64,000 nt of DNA from Listeria booriae (lineage in GTDB: Bacteria; Bacillota; Bacilli; Lactobacillales; Listeriaceae). The stretch spans positions 1 through 64,000 of the forward strand of contig NZ_JNFA01000030.1 in assembly GCF_000766865.1 (NCBI RefSeq), read 5' to 3'. This document shows, piece after piece, positions 38,561 to 48,024 of the stretch (position 1 is its first letter; each line of letters opens with the position of its first letter). Both the position numbers and the translations under genes were made by a program. A model generated the notes under the pieces. The model did no database searches and was not told where the DNA came from. It was given only the letters and a program-made list of their open reading frames with translations.

Positions 38561-40702
38561 TTAGTTAGTATAGTAACGAACATTAGGCAACGGGTTATAA
38601 GTACCTGTGCTATCAGCAGTATAAACAACGACACGATACTTTTGACCAGAAGGGTATTTGTTCCAATTCGGGGTATAGCTAAATCCTGCATAACCTGTTC
38701 CAAAGCCGGCATTTTGTATATCTGCTCGGTATCGATTAGCCACTGCAGGGATTGTGTCCACTAACATATTTTGAGCATCGTAAATATTTATTTTGATAGC
38801 TGTTGATGTTGATAAAGGTTCCTCTGGATTCCAAGCCCATCCAAATATTTGATTCGCATCTACCTTATCTAAGTTACCAAGCAAATTAGGTGTTGGTCCA
38901 AGAACCTTTTCACCTGATGGCAAATCTGCGGCTAGGGCGATTGTCTGCGGAATTGGAGAGCCTACTGTATTGGCACGTTGTTGAATAGTCTGCTTAGCAA
39001 AACCAGTAGGATTGAGTGGCGTACTATTTTCGATTATTTCAATCGAACGGCTATCTTGCCCTGTCGTATTTCGGAAAGTAGCAAGGTTGCTAAAATTATT
39101 CCAATCTTTAATACCCGCTGTTTTAGTTGACCATTGAATCAAAGTTGGGCGACCTTCTAAACCTGTATGATAATAAACATTAGCATTCAATGTCACACCC
39201 ATTTGATTACCTGTTCGTTGATATGTCTCGTCTCGTAGTGCGACAACACCACCCCATTGACTAGCCATCGGAGTAGGCAGACCAAGAATATTGTTACATA
39301 TCTCAATATCATTCACATACCATGAAATATCTTTTGAATAGTCGTGTGGTGTCCAGTAACGATCTTTTGCTGGCTTTCTACTATCCTGCTGAATAAGAAT
39401 GGACATTTGGCTATTTGTTAACGAGTTATTCCACACGTCTACTTGATCCGAATTAATGATATGCAAGCCATACCCAGCGTTATTATTGATTCGATTATTC
39501 GCTACATTTCCTTGTGAACTCAGCTCAAAAGCTAAACCAGTGCTACTATTATTAGAAATTTCGTTGTTCACGACTGTAGCGGCGTAACAATCTTCGTCAA
39601 ACCATAGCCCAAGTGATTTATTATCGATGATTTTACTATTCGAAATCAAGGTATTGTAACTACGGCTTATTTTTATACCTGAAGCAATCGGACCCATATT
39701 AAAGTTTTCGATATTGCTGTTAGCGACATAAAGTTTATCAGCCTTTAAAGCATGCGCTCTGTTGCCTCCTATTCCTAACATCCCGCTGTTTGTAACGCTT
39801 ACATTTTTAAGAGTAACATTTGACGTACTCACGGATAAACCAGTGGTGGCACTATCTGTGATAATAACATTCTCTAATTTTGAACCAGTAGCGGGCTCCG
39901 AAATTCGGACGGCACCTAAATCTGGCACTGATGGAGCATATCGCCGAATACCTACACCACGAACAGTGATTTTGGGAACATCCATGGATAGCGCTATTTG
40001 CAAATCACTCGCTCGAACTTCCTTATTTGTTGGGTCATTCCCAAGATAAATTTTATTCGTTGTATAGTCCATGTAAAATTTATTGGAGCCAAGTTTGCTA
40101 AGACTCTCTACTTGTTGAATCGCTATCCCATTTATCCAAACTTGATCGGGATGGGCAGACATCGGATAATCTGGATTAATATTTTTCCAATTTTCCGCAG
40201 TAAAATCTGGAGCTCCTTTTGTAAATGTTGGACTTGCATCAAATTTCGTAACCCAATTATCATGAACCCACGCACTGCCTTCTTTTTTCCAGCCTGTTAC
40301 AACAGTCGAGCCGTCAAACCAGACAACTTCCCCAGGGTATGATTGAATGGTTAATCCAGTATCCCACATTGGCGCATTCTTATCTTTCGTTAATGATTCA
40401 TGATATATTCCACCACGTAATACAATCGTTCGTCCTTCTGTTGTGATTATCTTTTGAGCACGGGCAACTGTATTTACAGGATCATTGATTGTTCCTGTAC
40501 CTGCACTATCCCCACTTGGCGAAACAAATACTGCATCGTCTGGTATCGCATAATTGGTTGTTCCTAATGGTAATGCCCCTTTGGTTAACGCGTTTGGTAT
40601 ATCAGCAGCCTCTACCTTATTCTCTGTCATCAATCCTGCAAAAACTCCTATTAAGAATAAACTAAAGATGGATATAGCCTTTTGCAAATTAGTGATTTTC
40701 AT
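38561..40702 (-). CDS. Secreted right-handed beta-helix protein (PelL-like)
   Basis: Secreted protein of 713 aa. Signal peptide residues 1-32, then FVSPSGDSAGTGTINDP...IVLRGGIYHES, the entry signature of DUF1565/pectate-lyase-9-type helices, then many NxIxNN repeats (about 250-450). The last 110 residues (KVDANQIFGWAWNPEEP...NAGFGTGYAGFSY) form a separate domain seen in other secreted carbohydrate-active proteins. Polysaccharide lyase or glycan-binding function is inferred. GGGGAGG precedes the ATG. Not closely similar to the helix protein at 5722. Confidence 0.8.
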   Translation of the reverse strand: MKITNLQKAISIFSLFLIGVFAGLMTENKVEAADIPNALTKGALPLGTTNYAIPDDAVFVSPSGDSAGTGTINDPVNTVARAQKIITTEGRTIVLRGGIYHESLTKDKNAPMWDTGLTIQSYPGEVVWFDGSTVVTGWKKEGSAWVHDNWVTKFDASPTFTKGAPDFTAENWKNINPDYPMSAHPDQVWINGIAIQQVESLSKLGSNKFYMDYTTNKIYLGNDPTNKEVRASDLQIALSMDVPKITVRGVGIRRYAPSVPDLGAVRISEPATGSKLENVIITDSATTGLSVSTSNVTLKNVSVTNSGMLGIGGNRAHALKADKLYVANSNIENFNMGPIASGIKISRSYNTLISNSKIIDNKSLGLWFDEDCYAATVVNNEISNNSSTGLAFELSSQGNVANNRINNNAGYGLHIINSDQVDVWNNSLTNSQMSILIQQDSRKPAKDRYWTPHDYSKDISWYVNDIEICNNILGLPTPMASQWGGVVALRDETYQRTGNQMGVTLNANVYYHTGLEGRPTLIQWSTKTAGIKDWNNFSNLATFRNTTGQDSRSIEIIENSTPLNPTGFAKQTIQQRANTVGSPIPQTIALAADLPSGEKVLGPTPNLLGNLDKVDANQIFGWAWNPEEPLSTSTAIKINIYDAQNMLVDTIPAVANRYRADIQNAGFGTGYAGFSYTPNWNKYPSGQKYRVVVYTADSTGTYNPLPNVRYYTN

Positions 40703-40886
40703 GTAACTTTCCTCCCCGTTTTAATGTGTTTAATACATGCTATCTTGTGAAAATACGAGCAAAAACCGTCAAGCCGGTACTGTTACTGAAATACTTTAGT
40801 CTTTCTAGTTGCCCTACACACTACCCTTCTATTTTCCAAATCCACATCCTTCCCTTCCAATATTAGTTAAATCCTCCTCAAGCACA

Positions 40887-40914
40887 GTCTAGCAAACGTT
40901 TCTATTTTTGTAAA
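40887..40914 (-). promoter_or_regulatory. Possible promoter of the beta-helix gene
   Basis: Minus strand TTTACA, 17-bp spacer, TGC-TAGACT (extended -10). Leader to the gene would be about 180 nt. Moderate fit only. The rest of 40703-41016 has no convincing gene. Confidence 0.35.
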
Positions 40915-41016
40915 TAATTTAACTATCAAGAGATATAATTCTTCCTTAAAAATCAAATTATTGTAAGCCTACCTTAAGGTTCCTCTATTCTAAGCATATT
41001 TCAATCATTAGCCAAC

Positions 41017-41116
41017 AAAAAAACCAGTCTAGCAGGGGAACTAGACTGGAAAAAAGGAGTTGAAGGAAGTCACCTTATAAAAAAGGGGGAAAAATAAGGT
41101 GTTCCTTGTTTACAAA
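41017..41116 (-). ncRNA. Candidate CU-rich sRNA of LhrC type
   Basis: Not coding. On the minus strand a promoter (-35 TTGGGA 41151-41146, 17 bp, -10 TGTAAT 41128-41123) is followed by about 100 nt: hairpin CACCTTAT...ATAAGGTG with loop TTTTCCCCCTTTTTT, a single-stranded CU stretch (CTTCCTTCAACTCC), and a perfect 9-bp terminator hairpin CCAGTCTAG/CTAGACTGG with loop TTCCCCTG and seven T. Size and three CU-rich loops match the description of the Listeria LhrC family, which bind GA-rich ribosome binding sites of surface-protein mRNAs. Family membership is inference. Confidence 0.6.
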
Positions 41117-41276
41117 TACTATATTACACAATATTTTTAACAAACTCCCAAGAAAAAAATGAGATTTTCCTAAGAATTAGATTTTATTTTTGCCATCTAT
41201 AGATATTTTGACCCTAGTAAAAAAAAATACAACGCGGTATAATAAGAACTAAGCACATAAAAAAGGGGAGACACTC

Positions 41277-42803
41277 ATGTACATGAAAGAAAAAACGATT
41301 AGCATCATGCTTGTATGTGGACTGACGTTCTCAACAGTGAGTCCCGTATTTGCCGAAGAAATGACATCCCAACAGGATACGCAACAACAACTTGTTTTGG
41401 GAAACCATGGTATTGAAGCCAAACAGAATGTTCAAATTACGCAAGGTCGTCACGTTACACCTACTGACTTTGTTCAAATCTACAACCAAAAATATAAACC
41501 ACAACTAACTTTTAAAGACGGTGTTGTAGCCTCGACTGAGACAGTTGGAACATTCGAAACAACCATTGTAGCTGAATACAATGATGGCACTACCGAAGAA
41601 TTTACGGTTAGCTATACTATTTTAGCCGACCCAAGCATCACACCAGATCCAGACCCTGTAACACCTACAGACCCTGAAGAAGGTCAGGAACCAGCAACAC
41701 CAGTTGATCCAGAGCCGGAAACACCCGTAACTCCAGATCCTGAACCTACAAACCCTGAACCAGAAACGCCGGTAACACCTGAGCAACCCGTTGACCCAGA
41801 TCCAGTAACACCAGTCGATCCAGTGAAACCTGTTGACCCGGTAAAACCTGATCCAAAACCAGAAGTAACCGTACTAGCTACGGCGAAAACAAATGTGACT
41901 GTAGAACTAAACGATTCTGCGCTTCTACCAAGCCAATTCGTAAGTCGCAATGCACACAATGTGAAACTGAGCTTTAACACACAACCCGTAACAAACACAC
42001 TTGGTACACATTCTGTACAAATTTTAGCGTCTAAAGGTTCCGCAACACAAACAATTACAGTGAATTACACAGTTGTAGATACAACGAAGCCGTTCATTCA
42101 ACCACAAGAGGACATCTTCTATGTGTGGCCAAATGACGAATGGACTGCCGAAGAACTTGTAACAGCAACAGATAATTCAGGATTCGTGAAAGTTTATTTC
42201 CAAAATGGTCAAACATTATTAGACACAACAACGCCTGGCGCTCACAGCACAGTTATTGTCGCTGAGGACGCGAACGGCAACATCTCTACAATTGATTTCC
42301 AATATCAAGTTATTTCTGTAGCGGGAATGATGCTCTACTCTTCGCCAACCGTTAACTTCGACAAGAGTACAGACACAGACATTTACGGCGGCACTGAGCC
42401 AGACACAACACTTTTCGTTATTACAGAAGACAGTGAAGAATTACTAGCTGAAACACGCGTTGATTACTCTGGCGCATACCATGCTGTCCTTTCTCGTCCA
42501 TTACAACCGGGCGAAACAGCATACCTAATCGCAGTAGATGATAACGGCGGTGTCAGTGACGTAACACACTACACTTACGGTTCCAAACAAGTTCCAGAAG
42601 TAAAAGCAGAGTCCATCGTTAAGTCTGCCACAGATTCACAAACAACAGCAGCTACACCTAACAACGACCCATCAAACGAAATCATAGCTGCAAAAGTTGA
42701 TAAGGATCTACCAAAGACTGGCGATTCAAGCTCGAAAGGTCTAACTGTTATCGGATTATTGCTTTCGGCGACAGCACTTCTTTACTTGAGAAAACGTTCA
42801 TAA
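41277..42803 (+). CDS. LPXTG-anchored surface protein with TP/DP-rich spacer
   Basis: Cell-wall protein of 508 aa. Signal peptide 1-26 (ends VFAEE), one Ig-like domain of the landscape/MucBP-neighbour type (about 33-118), a PDPxTPxxPE-rich spacer (about 120-198), two further beta-sandwich domains, then LPKTGDSSS, a hydrophobic span and KRS tail: a canonical sortase A signal. GGGGAG lies 6 nt before the ATG, and TATAAT at 41238 could be its -10. Its divergent neighbour is the candidate sRNA. Adhesion is the likely role. Confidence 0.88.
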   Translation: MYMKEKTISIMLVCGLTFSTVSPVFAEEMTSQQDTQQQLVLGNHGIEAKQNVQITQGRHVTPTDFVQIYNQKYKPQLTFKDGVVASTETVGTFETTIVAEYNDGTTEEFTVSYTILADPSITPDPDPVTPTDPEEGQEPATPVDPEPETPVTPDPEPTNPEPETPVTPEQPVDPDPVTPVDPVKPVDPVKPDPKPEVTVLATAKTNVTVELNDSALLPSQFVSRNAHNVKLSFNTQPVTNTLGTHSVQILASKGSATQTITVNYTVVDTTKPFIQPQEDIFYVWPNDEWTAEELVTATDNSGFVKVYFQNGQTLLDTTTPGAHSTVIVAEDANGNISTIDFQYQVISVAGMMLYSSPTVNFDKSTDTDIYGGTEPDTTLFVITEDSEELLAETRVDYSGAYHAVLSRPLQPGETAYLIAVDDNGGVSDVTHYTYGSKQVPEVKAESIVKSATDSQTTAATPNNDPSNEIIAAKVDKDLPKTGDSSSKGLTVIGLLLSATALLYLRKRS

Positions 42804-42808
42804 GAATT

Positions 42809-42845
42809 AAAACCCTAGATTCGCGAGTGAATCTAGGGTTTTTCT
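42809..42845. terminator. Bidirectional terminator
   Basis: Perfect 14-bp stem AAAACCCTAGATTC / GAATCTAGGGTTTT, loop GCGAGT, between the LPXTG gene and the convergent gene at 42844. Confidence 0.92.
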
Positions 42846-43347
42846 ATGTGAAACTACTAAGTCTTCTTATCCACTGCTCTCCAAAACCAACAGCATGCGT
42901 CTTACTACCCATCTCATCGAAAAACAACAGCAATTCATCTTCCTTGATGTCAATCCACAACTGTTGCTTCGTTTTCTTCCGCATTAACAAAGTCGTCGTC
43001 ACAACTTCTTCTTCCCAACGTAAGTTCAGATGATTCGTCAAGAAAATGTACATTTCCAACCCGGAATTTTTATAAATCTCCATCAAGTGTAGCATTTTAG
43101 GATATTTTGACGGCACGTTTTTAACAAGTATGTACTTCTTTTTGAGTTGGATTTCCTCGCAATCAAGTTCTGAAAATTCCATTTCAAAGTCGGCTAACTT
43201 CCAGATTTTCGTCGTGAATAAGATAGCTAAATTGCTTTCGTGAAAAGCGTGTTTTTGGAGTTTTTTCAAGATGTGAGGCTCTTTAGAAACAAGGTGGAAT
43301 TGGTCTGCGGGGATTCGGAATGGGAAATATTTTTCCAATGGGTTCAT
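42844..43347 (-). CDS. Conserved-looking hypothetical protein
   Basis: Unrecognised cytosolic protein of 167 aa; no signal peptide or membrane span. It starts MNPLEKYFPFRIPADQFHLV and has alternating charged/hydrophobic stretches typical of a small alpha/beta protein. Strong AGGAGG 8 nt before the ATG. Single gene; its stop lies in the shared terminator with the LPXTG gene. Confidence 0.65.
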   Translation of the reverse strand: MNPLEKYFPFRIPADQFHLVSKEPHILKKLQKHAFHESNLAILFTTKIWKLADFEMEFSELDCEEIQLKKKYILVKNVPSKYPKMLHLMEIYKNSGLEMYIFLTNHLNLRWEEEVVTTTLLMRKKTKQQLWIDIKEDELLLFFDEMGSKTHAVGFGEQWIRRLSSFT

Positions 43348-43380
43348 TAAAAACGCCTCCTGACTTCTTTATTATAACGA

Positions 43381-43417
43381 AAAAACGCCAAACTCCCAAA
43401 AATGAAGTTCAGCGTTC
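43381..43417 (-). terminator. Terminator after fdhD
   Basis: AACGC..AACT / AGTT..GCGTT interrupted stem followed by TTTTTT on the minus strand, just after the stop at 43422. Confidence 0.75.
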
Positions 43418-43421
43418 CGGG

Positions 43422-44219
43422 CTAATTTTCTAGAATGCGTTCATGGCCGCTGTAAACACTGAAACCATCGCCGCGAATAAAACCAACTGCCGTAATGTTT
43501 AGTTCTCGTGCCATTTCAATCGCAAGTTCCGTTGGTGCCGAGCGTGATAAAATAATGCCACAGCCAATTTTCGCCGTCTTTACCAGAATCTCCGAAGAAA
43601 TCCGACCACTAAAAATAATCGCCTTGTCGCTCATCGAAATATTGTTTTTCAAGCAATGTCCGTAAATCTTGTCCAGCGCGTTGTGCCGTCCAATGTCCAT
43701 CCGCACACAGATGACCTCATCACGACTGCAAAGCGCGGCGTTATGCACCCCACCAGTTTGCCGAAAAATATCCGAATCCGCTTCAAATCGCTGCATCAAA
43801 TCAAAAATCTCCGCAGGCTGCAACTGCAAATCCGTCTCATTCCGCGACTCCACCAACGACGCATCCGACTGAAAATAAAAGTTCTCCCGCGATTTCCCGC
43901 AGCAAGACGTGATATAGCGCTTCGCACGATATTTCGCATTGAATTTATTTACAAAATTCGCCGTCACCTTCACATGCCCCGTCGCCTCAATCATTTCAAT
44001 CCGATCAATGTCCGCCATCCCGCGCACAATTCCCTCCGAAGTCAAGAAGCCAACGACCAAATCCTCCGTATATTCCGGCGTACAAACAATCGTCACCAGC
44101 TCATCATCATTCACATAAATCGTCATCGGGTATTCCACAGCCACCGTCGCCACATCATCAAACATATGCCCCTCTTTAAAACGCCGAATCCCAAGCCCAG
44201 CCGTCGTTTCCATTCCCAT
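43422..44219 (-). CDS. fdhD: Formate dehydrogenase accessory sulfurtransferase FdhD
   Basis: Carries sulfur to the bis-MGD cofactor of formate dehydrogenase (265 aa). The CxxC-equivalent cysteines are in YITSCCGKSR; FRQTGGVHNAALC and MDIGRHNALDKIYG are the family core. Start uncertain between ATG 44219 and ATG 44213. It lies downstream of the dehydrogenase genes but is separated from them by a terminator-like hairpin at 44230. Confidence 0.92.
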   Translation of the reverse strand: MGMETTAGLGIRRFKEGHMFDDVATVAVEYPMTIYVNDDELVTIVCTPEYTEDLVVGFLTSEGIVRGMADIDRIEMIEATGHVKVTANFVNKFNAKYRAKRYITSCCGKSRENFYFQSDASLVESRNETDLQLQPAEIFDLMQRFEADSDIFRQTGGVHNAALCSRDEVICVRMDIGRHNALDKIYGHCLKNNISMSDKAIIFSGRISSEILVKTAKIGCGIILSRSAPTELAIEMARELNITAVGFIRGDGFSVYSGHERILEN

Positions 44220-44229
44220 CACCGCCTAT

Positions 44230-44268
44230 TAAAAACCCCAGATAGCGTTTGTAAGCACCATCTGGAGT
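44230..44268 (-). terminator. Intercistronic terminator between DUF1641 gene and fdhD
   Basis: ACTCCAGAT / ATCTGGGGT stem then TTTTT on the minus strand. It should reduce read-through into fdhD, giving less FdhD than dehydrogenase. Confidence 0.7.
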
Positions 44269-44273
44269 CCTAA

Positions 44274-44750
44274 TTATTTCAGTTCCTGACCGACACCTTT
44301 CAAAAATGCCAAACCATAGCGCAACGCCCGATTCACATCTGGATCTTTCATCGCCTTCGCCAAGCCAAAAAGCCCAAGTGTTGTATCATCCTTCAAGCTT
44401 TCGTTCGCTTTCGCCTGCGCATTTGCAAGACCTTCCAGCAATTTCTCCGTCTGTTCCGGTTTTGTATCCGTTAATAATTTTCCGCTGATCATCAAATTAT
44501 TAATCGCATTCGTCGCAGGTTCCTTACGCGCCTCATTCAAGAAGGTCGTCGCAATGTCCTCTTTCGCTTTCAAAGCGCTGTTTATCATGTCCAGCGCACC
44601 AGAATCGTGCAGTGCCTTCACAAGCTCCAAAGCCTCTAGGAAAGCCGCGTCTTCCGTCACGATCTGATCTTTAATCGCCGCCATTTTCTCTTGTTTCACT
44701 TCATCTTCCGTCTTTTCCACTCGGCGGATTTTAGAAATCGGTTCTGCCAT
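44274..44750 (-). CDS. DUF1641 protein associated with formate dehydrogenase
   Basis: Soluble 158-aa protein of the DUF1641 (YjgD/YrhD) family. LVKALHDSGALDMINSALKA and GLFGLAKAMKDPDVNRALRYG are the family segments. Members are regularly encoded next to YjgC/YrhE-type formate dehydrogenases, as here, and are probably a partner subunit. Its ATG overlaps the dehydrogenase stop by one base (TGATG). Confidence 0.88.
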   Translation of the reverse strand: MAEPISKIRRVEKTEDEVKQEKMAAIKDQIVTEDAAFLEALELVKALHDSGALDMINSALKAKEDIATTFLNEARKEPATNAINNLMISGKLLTDTKPEQTEKLLEGLANAQAKANESLKDDTTLGLFGLAKAMKDPDVNRALRYGLAFLKGVGQELK

Positions 44751-47737
44751 CACGCTTCACTCCCTTTCTTACAGCCGCAGCTACCGCCACATGCACAATT
44801 ATGTTTTGAAATCGGTTTATAATCCGCACGCGCCCATTTGCGCTCAATTTCTACACCATTTTGCGGGAAACGTTTCGCATTCCGCGGATTGTGTTTTGGC
44901 AACGGATTATCGCCGCATTTTTGCAATACTTCTAGGGATACTTTCGTTTGTTTATAGGCTGGCGTCTTCGTTCTCACATCGCCCGCACTGGACGTCAACA
45001 AGTTCACCGCTGTTTCATGGCTGACCGAGTGCATCGGCAAGTAAACCTCGTTTTCGCGAACCCGATCCGTCACCACCGCATGAACCTTGATGTGCCCATA
45101 AGGCGAGCTCAAGCGTACGAGTGACCCATCTTCCACGCCACGTTTTTGCGCAAGTTCCGTCGATACTTCTACAAAAACTTCCGGTAATTTATAATCCAAG
45201 CCCTTCGTTTTATGCGTCAAATTCCCTTCATGGAACTGCTCCAACAAACGACCATTATTCAACGTCAAATCAAATTCTTTCGGGAACTCAATCGGCGCAA
45301 TGTACGGCAATACCGAGAATTTCGCCTTACCATCAGGGAAATTAAAGCGCTCCTCATAAAGTAGCGGCATATCTACACCATCCGCCGAAACTGGCCAAAC
45401 TAAGCTATCAAAACCTTGCATCCGGTCATAGCTCACACCAGCGAAGAACGGCGCCAAACTTGCAACTTCATCCATGATTTCACTTGGATGACTAAAGTTC
45501 CAATTACCACCACACGCATTAGCGACTTCTTGAATAATCCACCAGTCTGGTTTCGAATCGCCAAGCGGCTCCAACACTTCGTATAAACGTTGCACACGAC
45601 GTTCCGTATTCGTAAATGTTCCTTCTTTCTCAAGCGAAGGCGATGCCGGTAAAACAACATCAGCAAACTGCGCCGTCTTCGATAAAAAGACATCCTGAAC
45701 AACGAAGAAATCAAGTTTTGCAAGCGTATCTTGGACATGGTTCGTATTCGAATCCACCCAAGCCATCTCTTCCCCAATTAAATACATTGCTTTAAGCGTA
45801 CCCGCCTCAATCGCGTCCAACATTTCATTATTTTTGAGACCAGGCACTTCCGAGATTTCCACGCCATAAGCTTCTGAAAAACGAGCGCGAACTTCCGGAT
45901 TTAGAATCGACTGCACACCCGGTAAAACATTCGGCAATGAGCCCATATCACAAGCCCCTTGCACGTTATTGTGACCACGAAGCGGATACGCACCCGCACC
46001 ATGACGGCCAAAATTCCCAGTCACAAGCAGCAAATTCGAAATAGCCGCCGACGTATGCGATCCCGCAATATTTTGCGTCACACCCATACCCCAACAAACC
46101 GCTGTGCCGTCTGCTTCATGAACCATTTGCGCCACATTTTTCAGCGTTTCAATCGATAATCCCGTTTCTTTTTCCGCGAATTCTAACGTGAATGGCTCCA
46201 AGAACGCCATGTATTCCTCCACATTCGAAATCCGTGCCTCCATGAACGGCGCATCATGCCATCCTTGGTCGATAATATATTTCGCAACCGCCGTCAACCA
46301 TACAAAATCCGTGCCTTGTTTTGGTCGAATAAACAAATCGGCGCGTTCTGCCATCTCATGTTTCCGCAAATCAGAAACCATTAATTTCTGTCCGTTCAAT
46401 TTCTGCGCACGTTTCATCCGGCTCGCTAAAACAGGATGCCCATCCGCAGGCGAACAACCGACTAAAATAACAAGACCAGCCGTCTCAATATCTTCCGCCG
46501 TTCCAGAATCCGCCCCAATACCAACCGTATTCGTCAAGCCATCCGAAGCTGGCGCCTGACAATAACGCGAACAATTATCCACATTATTCGTTTCAAAAAC
46601 TTGGCGCGATAATTTTTGCATCAAATAATTCTCTTCATTCGTTGTTTTCGAAGAAGAAATAAAGCCGAGCGAATCACTACCGAACTCGTCACGCAAACTA
46701 CCAAGACGTTCCGCAATCAAAGCAATCGCTTCCTGCCATGACGCTTCAACAAACTCATCACCTTGGCGAATCAGCGGCGTTGTCAAACGTTGACTACTAT
46801 TCACAAAGTCCCAACCAAATTTACCTTTCACACACGTCGCAAACTTGTTCACAGGACCTTCACCAGTCGGTTCCACCTTCAAAATTTGACGACCCTTCGT
46901 CCAAACTTCAAACGAGCAACCGACGCCGCAGAACGTACAAACCGTCTTCGTTTTCTTCATCCGCGTATCCCGCATCGATTTCTCCATCTCAGACAATGCA
47001 AAAACCGTTTGATACGGCGGTTCCACTTTTTTAACCATATCGATCATTGGCTCTAGAACTTCCTCACCAATTCCCGTCATAAACCCAGCTTGACCAAGCA
47101 TCGATTTCTCCATCATCGCGTTACAAGGACAAACCGTCGAACACAGCCCGCATGACACGCACGACGAAAGGTTCGCCGGACGATCATCATCCCAAATAAC
47201 ACGAGGCTGCGGCCGATCCCAATCAATCGACAACGTCTCGTTCACCTGCACACTTTGGCAAGCCTCCACACAGCGCCCACAAAGAATACACTGATCCGGA
47301 TCATACCGATAAAACGGATGCGAGAAGTCATTCAAATATCCCTTCTCACGGAAAGGCCGTTCCTGCGTCTGCACACCGAGCATTTCCGTCGTATTATGTA
47401 CCCGGCAATTCCCATTATTATTATCACAAACCGTACAATACAGCATATGATTTTCCAAAATCCGATCCATCGCCTCTAATTGCGCCTCTTTAGCCTTAGG
47501 TGAGTCTAATTTAATATCCATACTATCTTTAAATTCCGTACTACAAGCCCGCATCAATTCCCCGTCGACCTCGCACATACACGTATCACAAGACTGAATC
47601 GCGCCCATCTGCTTGCTATAACAAATATGCGGATGCGCCACGCCCTCATCATTCAAAAAATCTAAAATCCGAGTCCCTTCGTCGACCTCATGCGCCTTAT
47701 CGTTAATCTTCACCGTCACTTTCACCTTTGAACTCAT
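44750..47737 (-). CDS. Molybdopterin-dependent formate dehydrogenase, large subunit
   Basis: Cytosolic YjgC/YrhE-type formate dehydrogenase, 995 aa. Order: N-terminal [2Fe-2S] ferredoxin domain (CYSKQMGAIQSCDTCMC), NADH-G-type [4Fe-4S] segment (residues about 80-120), two [4Fe-4S] clusters (CILCGRCVEACQSVQ and CVSCGLCSTVCPCN), the molybdopterin domain with its own cluster (CTFCGVGCSFE) and the active-site Cys in NCSRYCQAPASDG (Cys, not selenocysteine), then the dinucleotide-binding C-terminal domain. The tail HNCACGGSCGCKKG is unusually Cys-rich. GAGGAGGG precedes the ATG. It oxidises formate (or reduces CO2) with an NAD(P)-linked partner. Confidence 0.93.
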   Translation of the reverse strand: MSSKVKVTVKINDKAHEVDEGTRILDFLNDEGVAHPHICYSKQMGAIQSCDTCMCEVDGELMRACSTEFKDSMDIKLDSPKAKEAQLEAMDRILENHMLYCTVCDNNNGNCRVHNTTEMLGVQTQERPFREKGYLNDFSHPFYRYDPDQCILCGRCVEACQSVQVNETLSIDWDRPQPRVIWDDDRPANLSSCVSCGLCSTVCPCNAMMEKSMLGQAGFMTGIGEEVLEPMIDMVKKVEPPYQTVFALSEMEKSMRDTRMKKTKTVCTFCGVGCSFEVWTKGRQILKVEPTGEGPVNKFATCVKGKFGWDFVNSSQRLTTPLIRQGDEFVEASWQEAIALIAERLGSLRDEFGSDSLGFISSSKTTNEENYLMQKLSRQVFETNNVDNCSRYCQAPASDGLTNTVGIGADSGTAEDIETAGLVILVGCSPADGHPVLASRMKRAQKLNGQKLMVSDLRKHEMAERADLFIRPKQGTDFVWLTAVAKYIIDQGWHDAPFMEARISNVEEYMAFLEPFTLEFAEKETGLSIETLKNVAQMVHEADGTAVCWGMGVTQNIAGSHTSAAISNLLLVTGNFGRHGAGAYPLRGHNNVQGACDMGSLPNVLPGVQSILNPEVRARFSEAYGVEISEVPGLKNNEMLDAIEAGTLKAMYLIGEEMAWVDSNTNHVQDTLAKLDFFVVQDVFLSKTAQFADVVLPASPSLEKEGTFTNTERRVQRLYEVLEPLGDSKPDWWIIQEVANACGGNWNFSHPSEIMDEVASLAPFFAGVSYDRMQGFDSLVWPVSADGVDMPLLYEERFNFPDGKAKFSVLPYIAPIEFPKEFDLTLNNGRLLEQFHEGNLTHKTKGLDYKLPEVFVEVSTELAQKRGVEDGSLVRLSSPYGHIKVHAVVTDRVRENEVYLPMHSVSHETAVNLLTSSAGDVRTKTPAYKQTKVSLEVLQKCGDNPLPKHNPRNAKRFPQNGVEIERKWARADYKPISKHNCACGGSCGCKKGSEA

Positions 47738-47790
47738 CCAAAAATCCCTCCTCGAAAACTAAAAACTAGTACCTTCTAGGAAAACCATTA

Positions 47791-47870
47791 GGAAGCGTTT
47801 CCACTCGCATACTATTATACCAGTTATTGTGAAAAAGAGATAGTAAAACGTTAATTGATAATCGTTCTCA
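47791..47870 (-). promoter_or_regulatory. Promoter region of the formate dehydrogenase operon
   Basis: On the minus strand an extended -10 TGG-TATAAT (about 47821-47813) sits between a Fur-like word TGATAATCGTTCTCA on the plus strand (47856-47870, 13 of 15 positions of TGATAATNATTATCA) and a palindromic GGAAACGCTTCC (47802-47791) that resembles a weak cre. Iron or catabolite control is possible, not shown. No gene in 47738-48024. Confidence 0.4.
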
Positions 47871-48024
47871 ACCGCACAGCTATGCGTCTTTAGCCCCCAT
47901 TAACAACTTTGTGAAAAAATCTCAAAAAACCTTTGTTTTAGCCATTACAAAATCGCATCACATTCCGCCTAATTACCGTTCAAACGCACAGATTTAGCTT
48001 TATTATCTTGCTCAATGTCCCCTC

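Noticed and set aside
40812-40905. Short minus-strand ORF after GAGGAGGA upstream of the beta-helix gene
   Set aside because: No ATG or GTG start at a workable distance and an unremarkable, basic product; likely chance.
41684-41998. Minus-strand ORF rich in Gly/Ser/Thr/Val
   Set aside because: Shadow of the DP/TP-rich spacer of the LPXTG gene.
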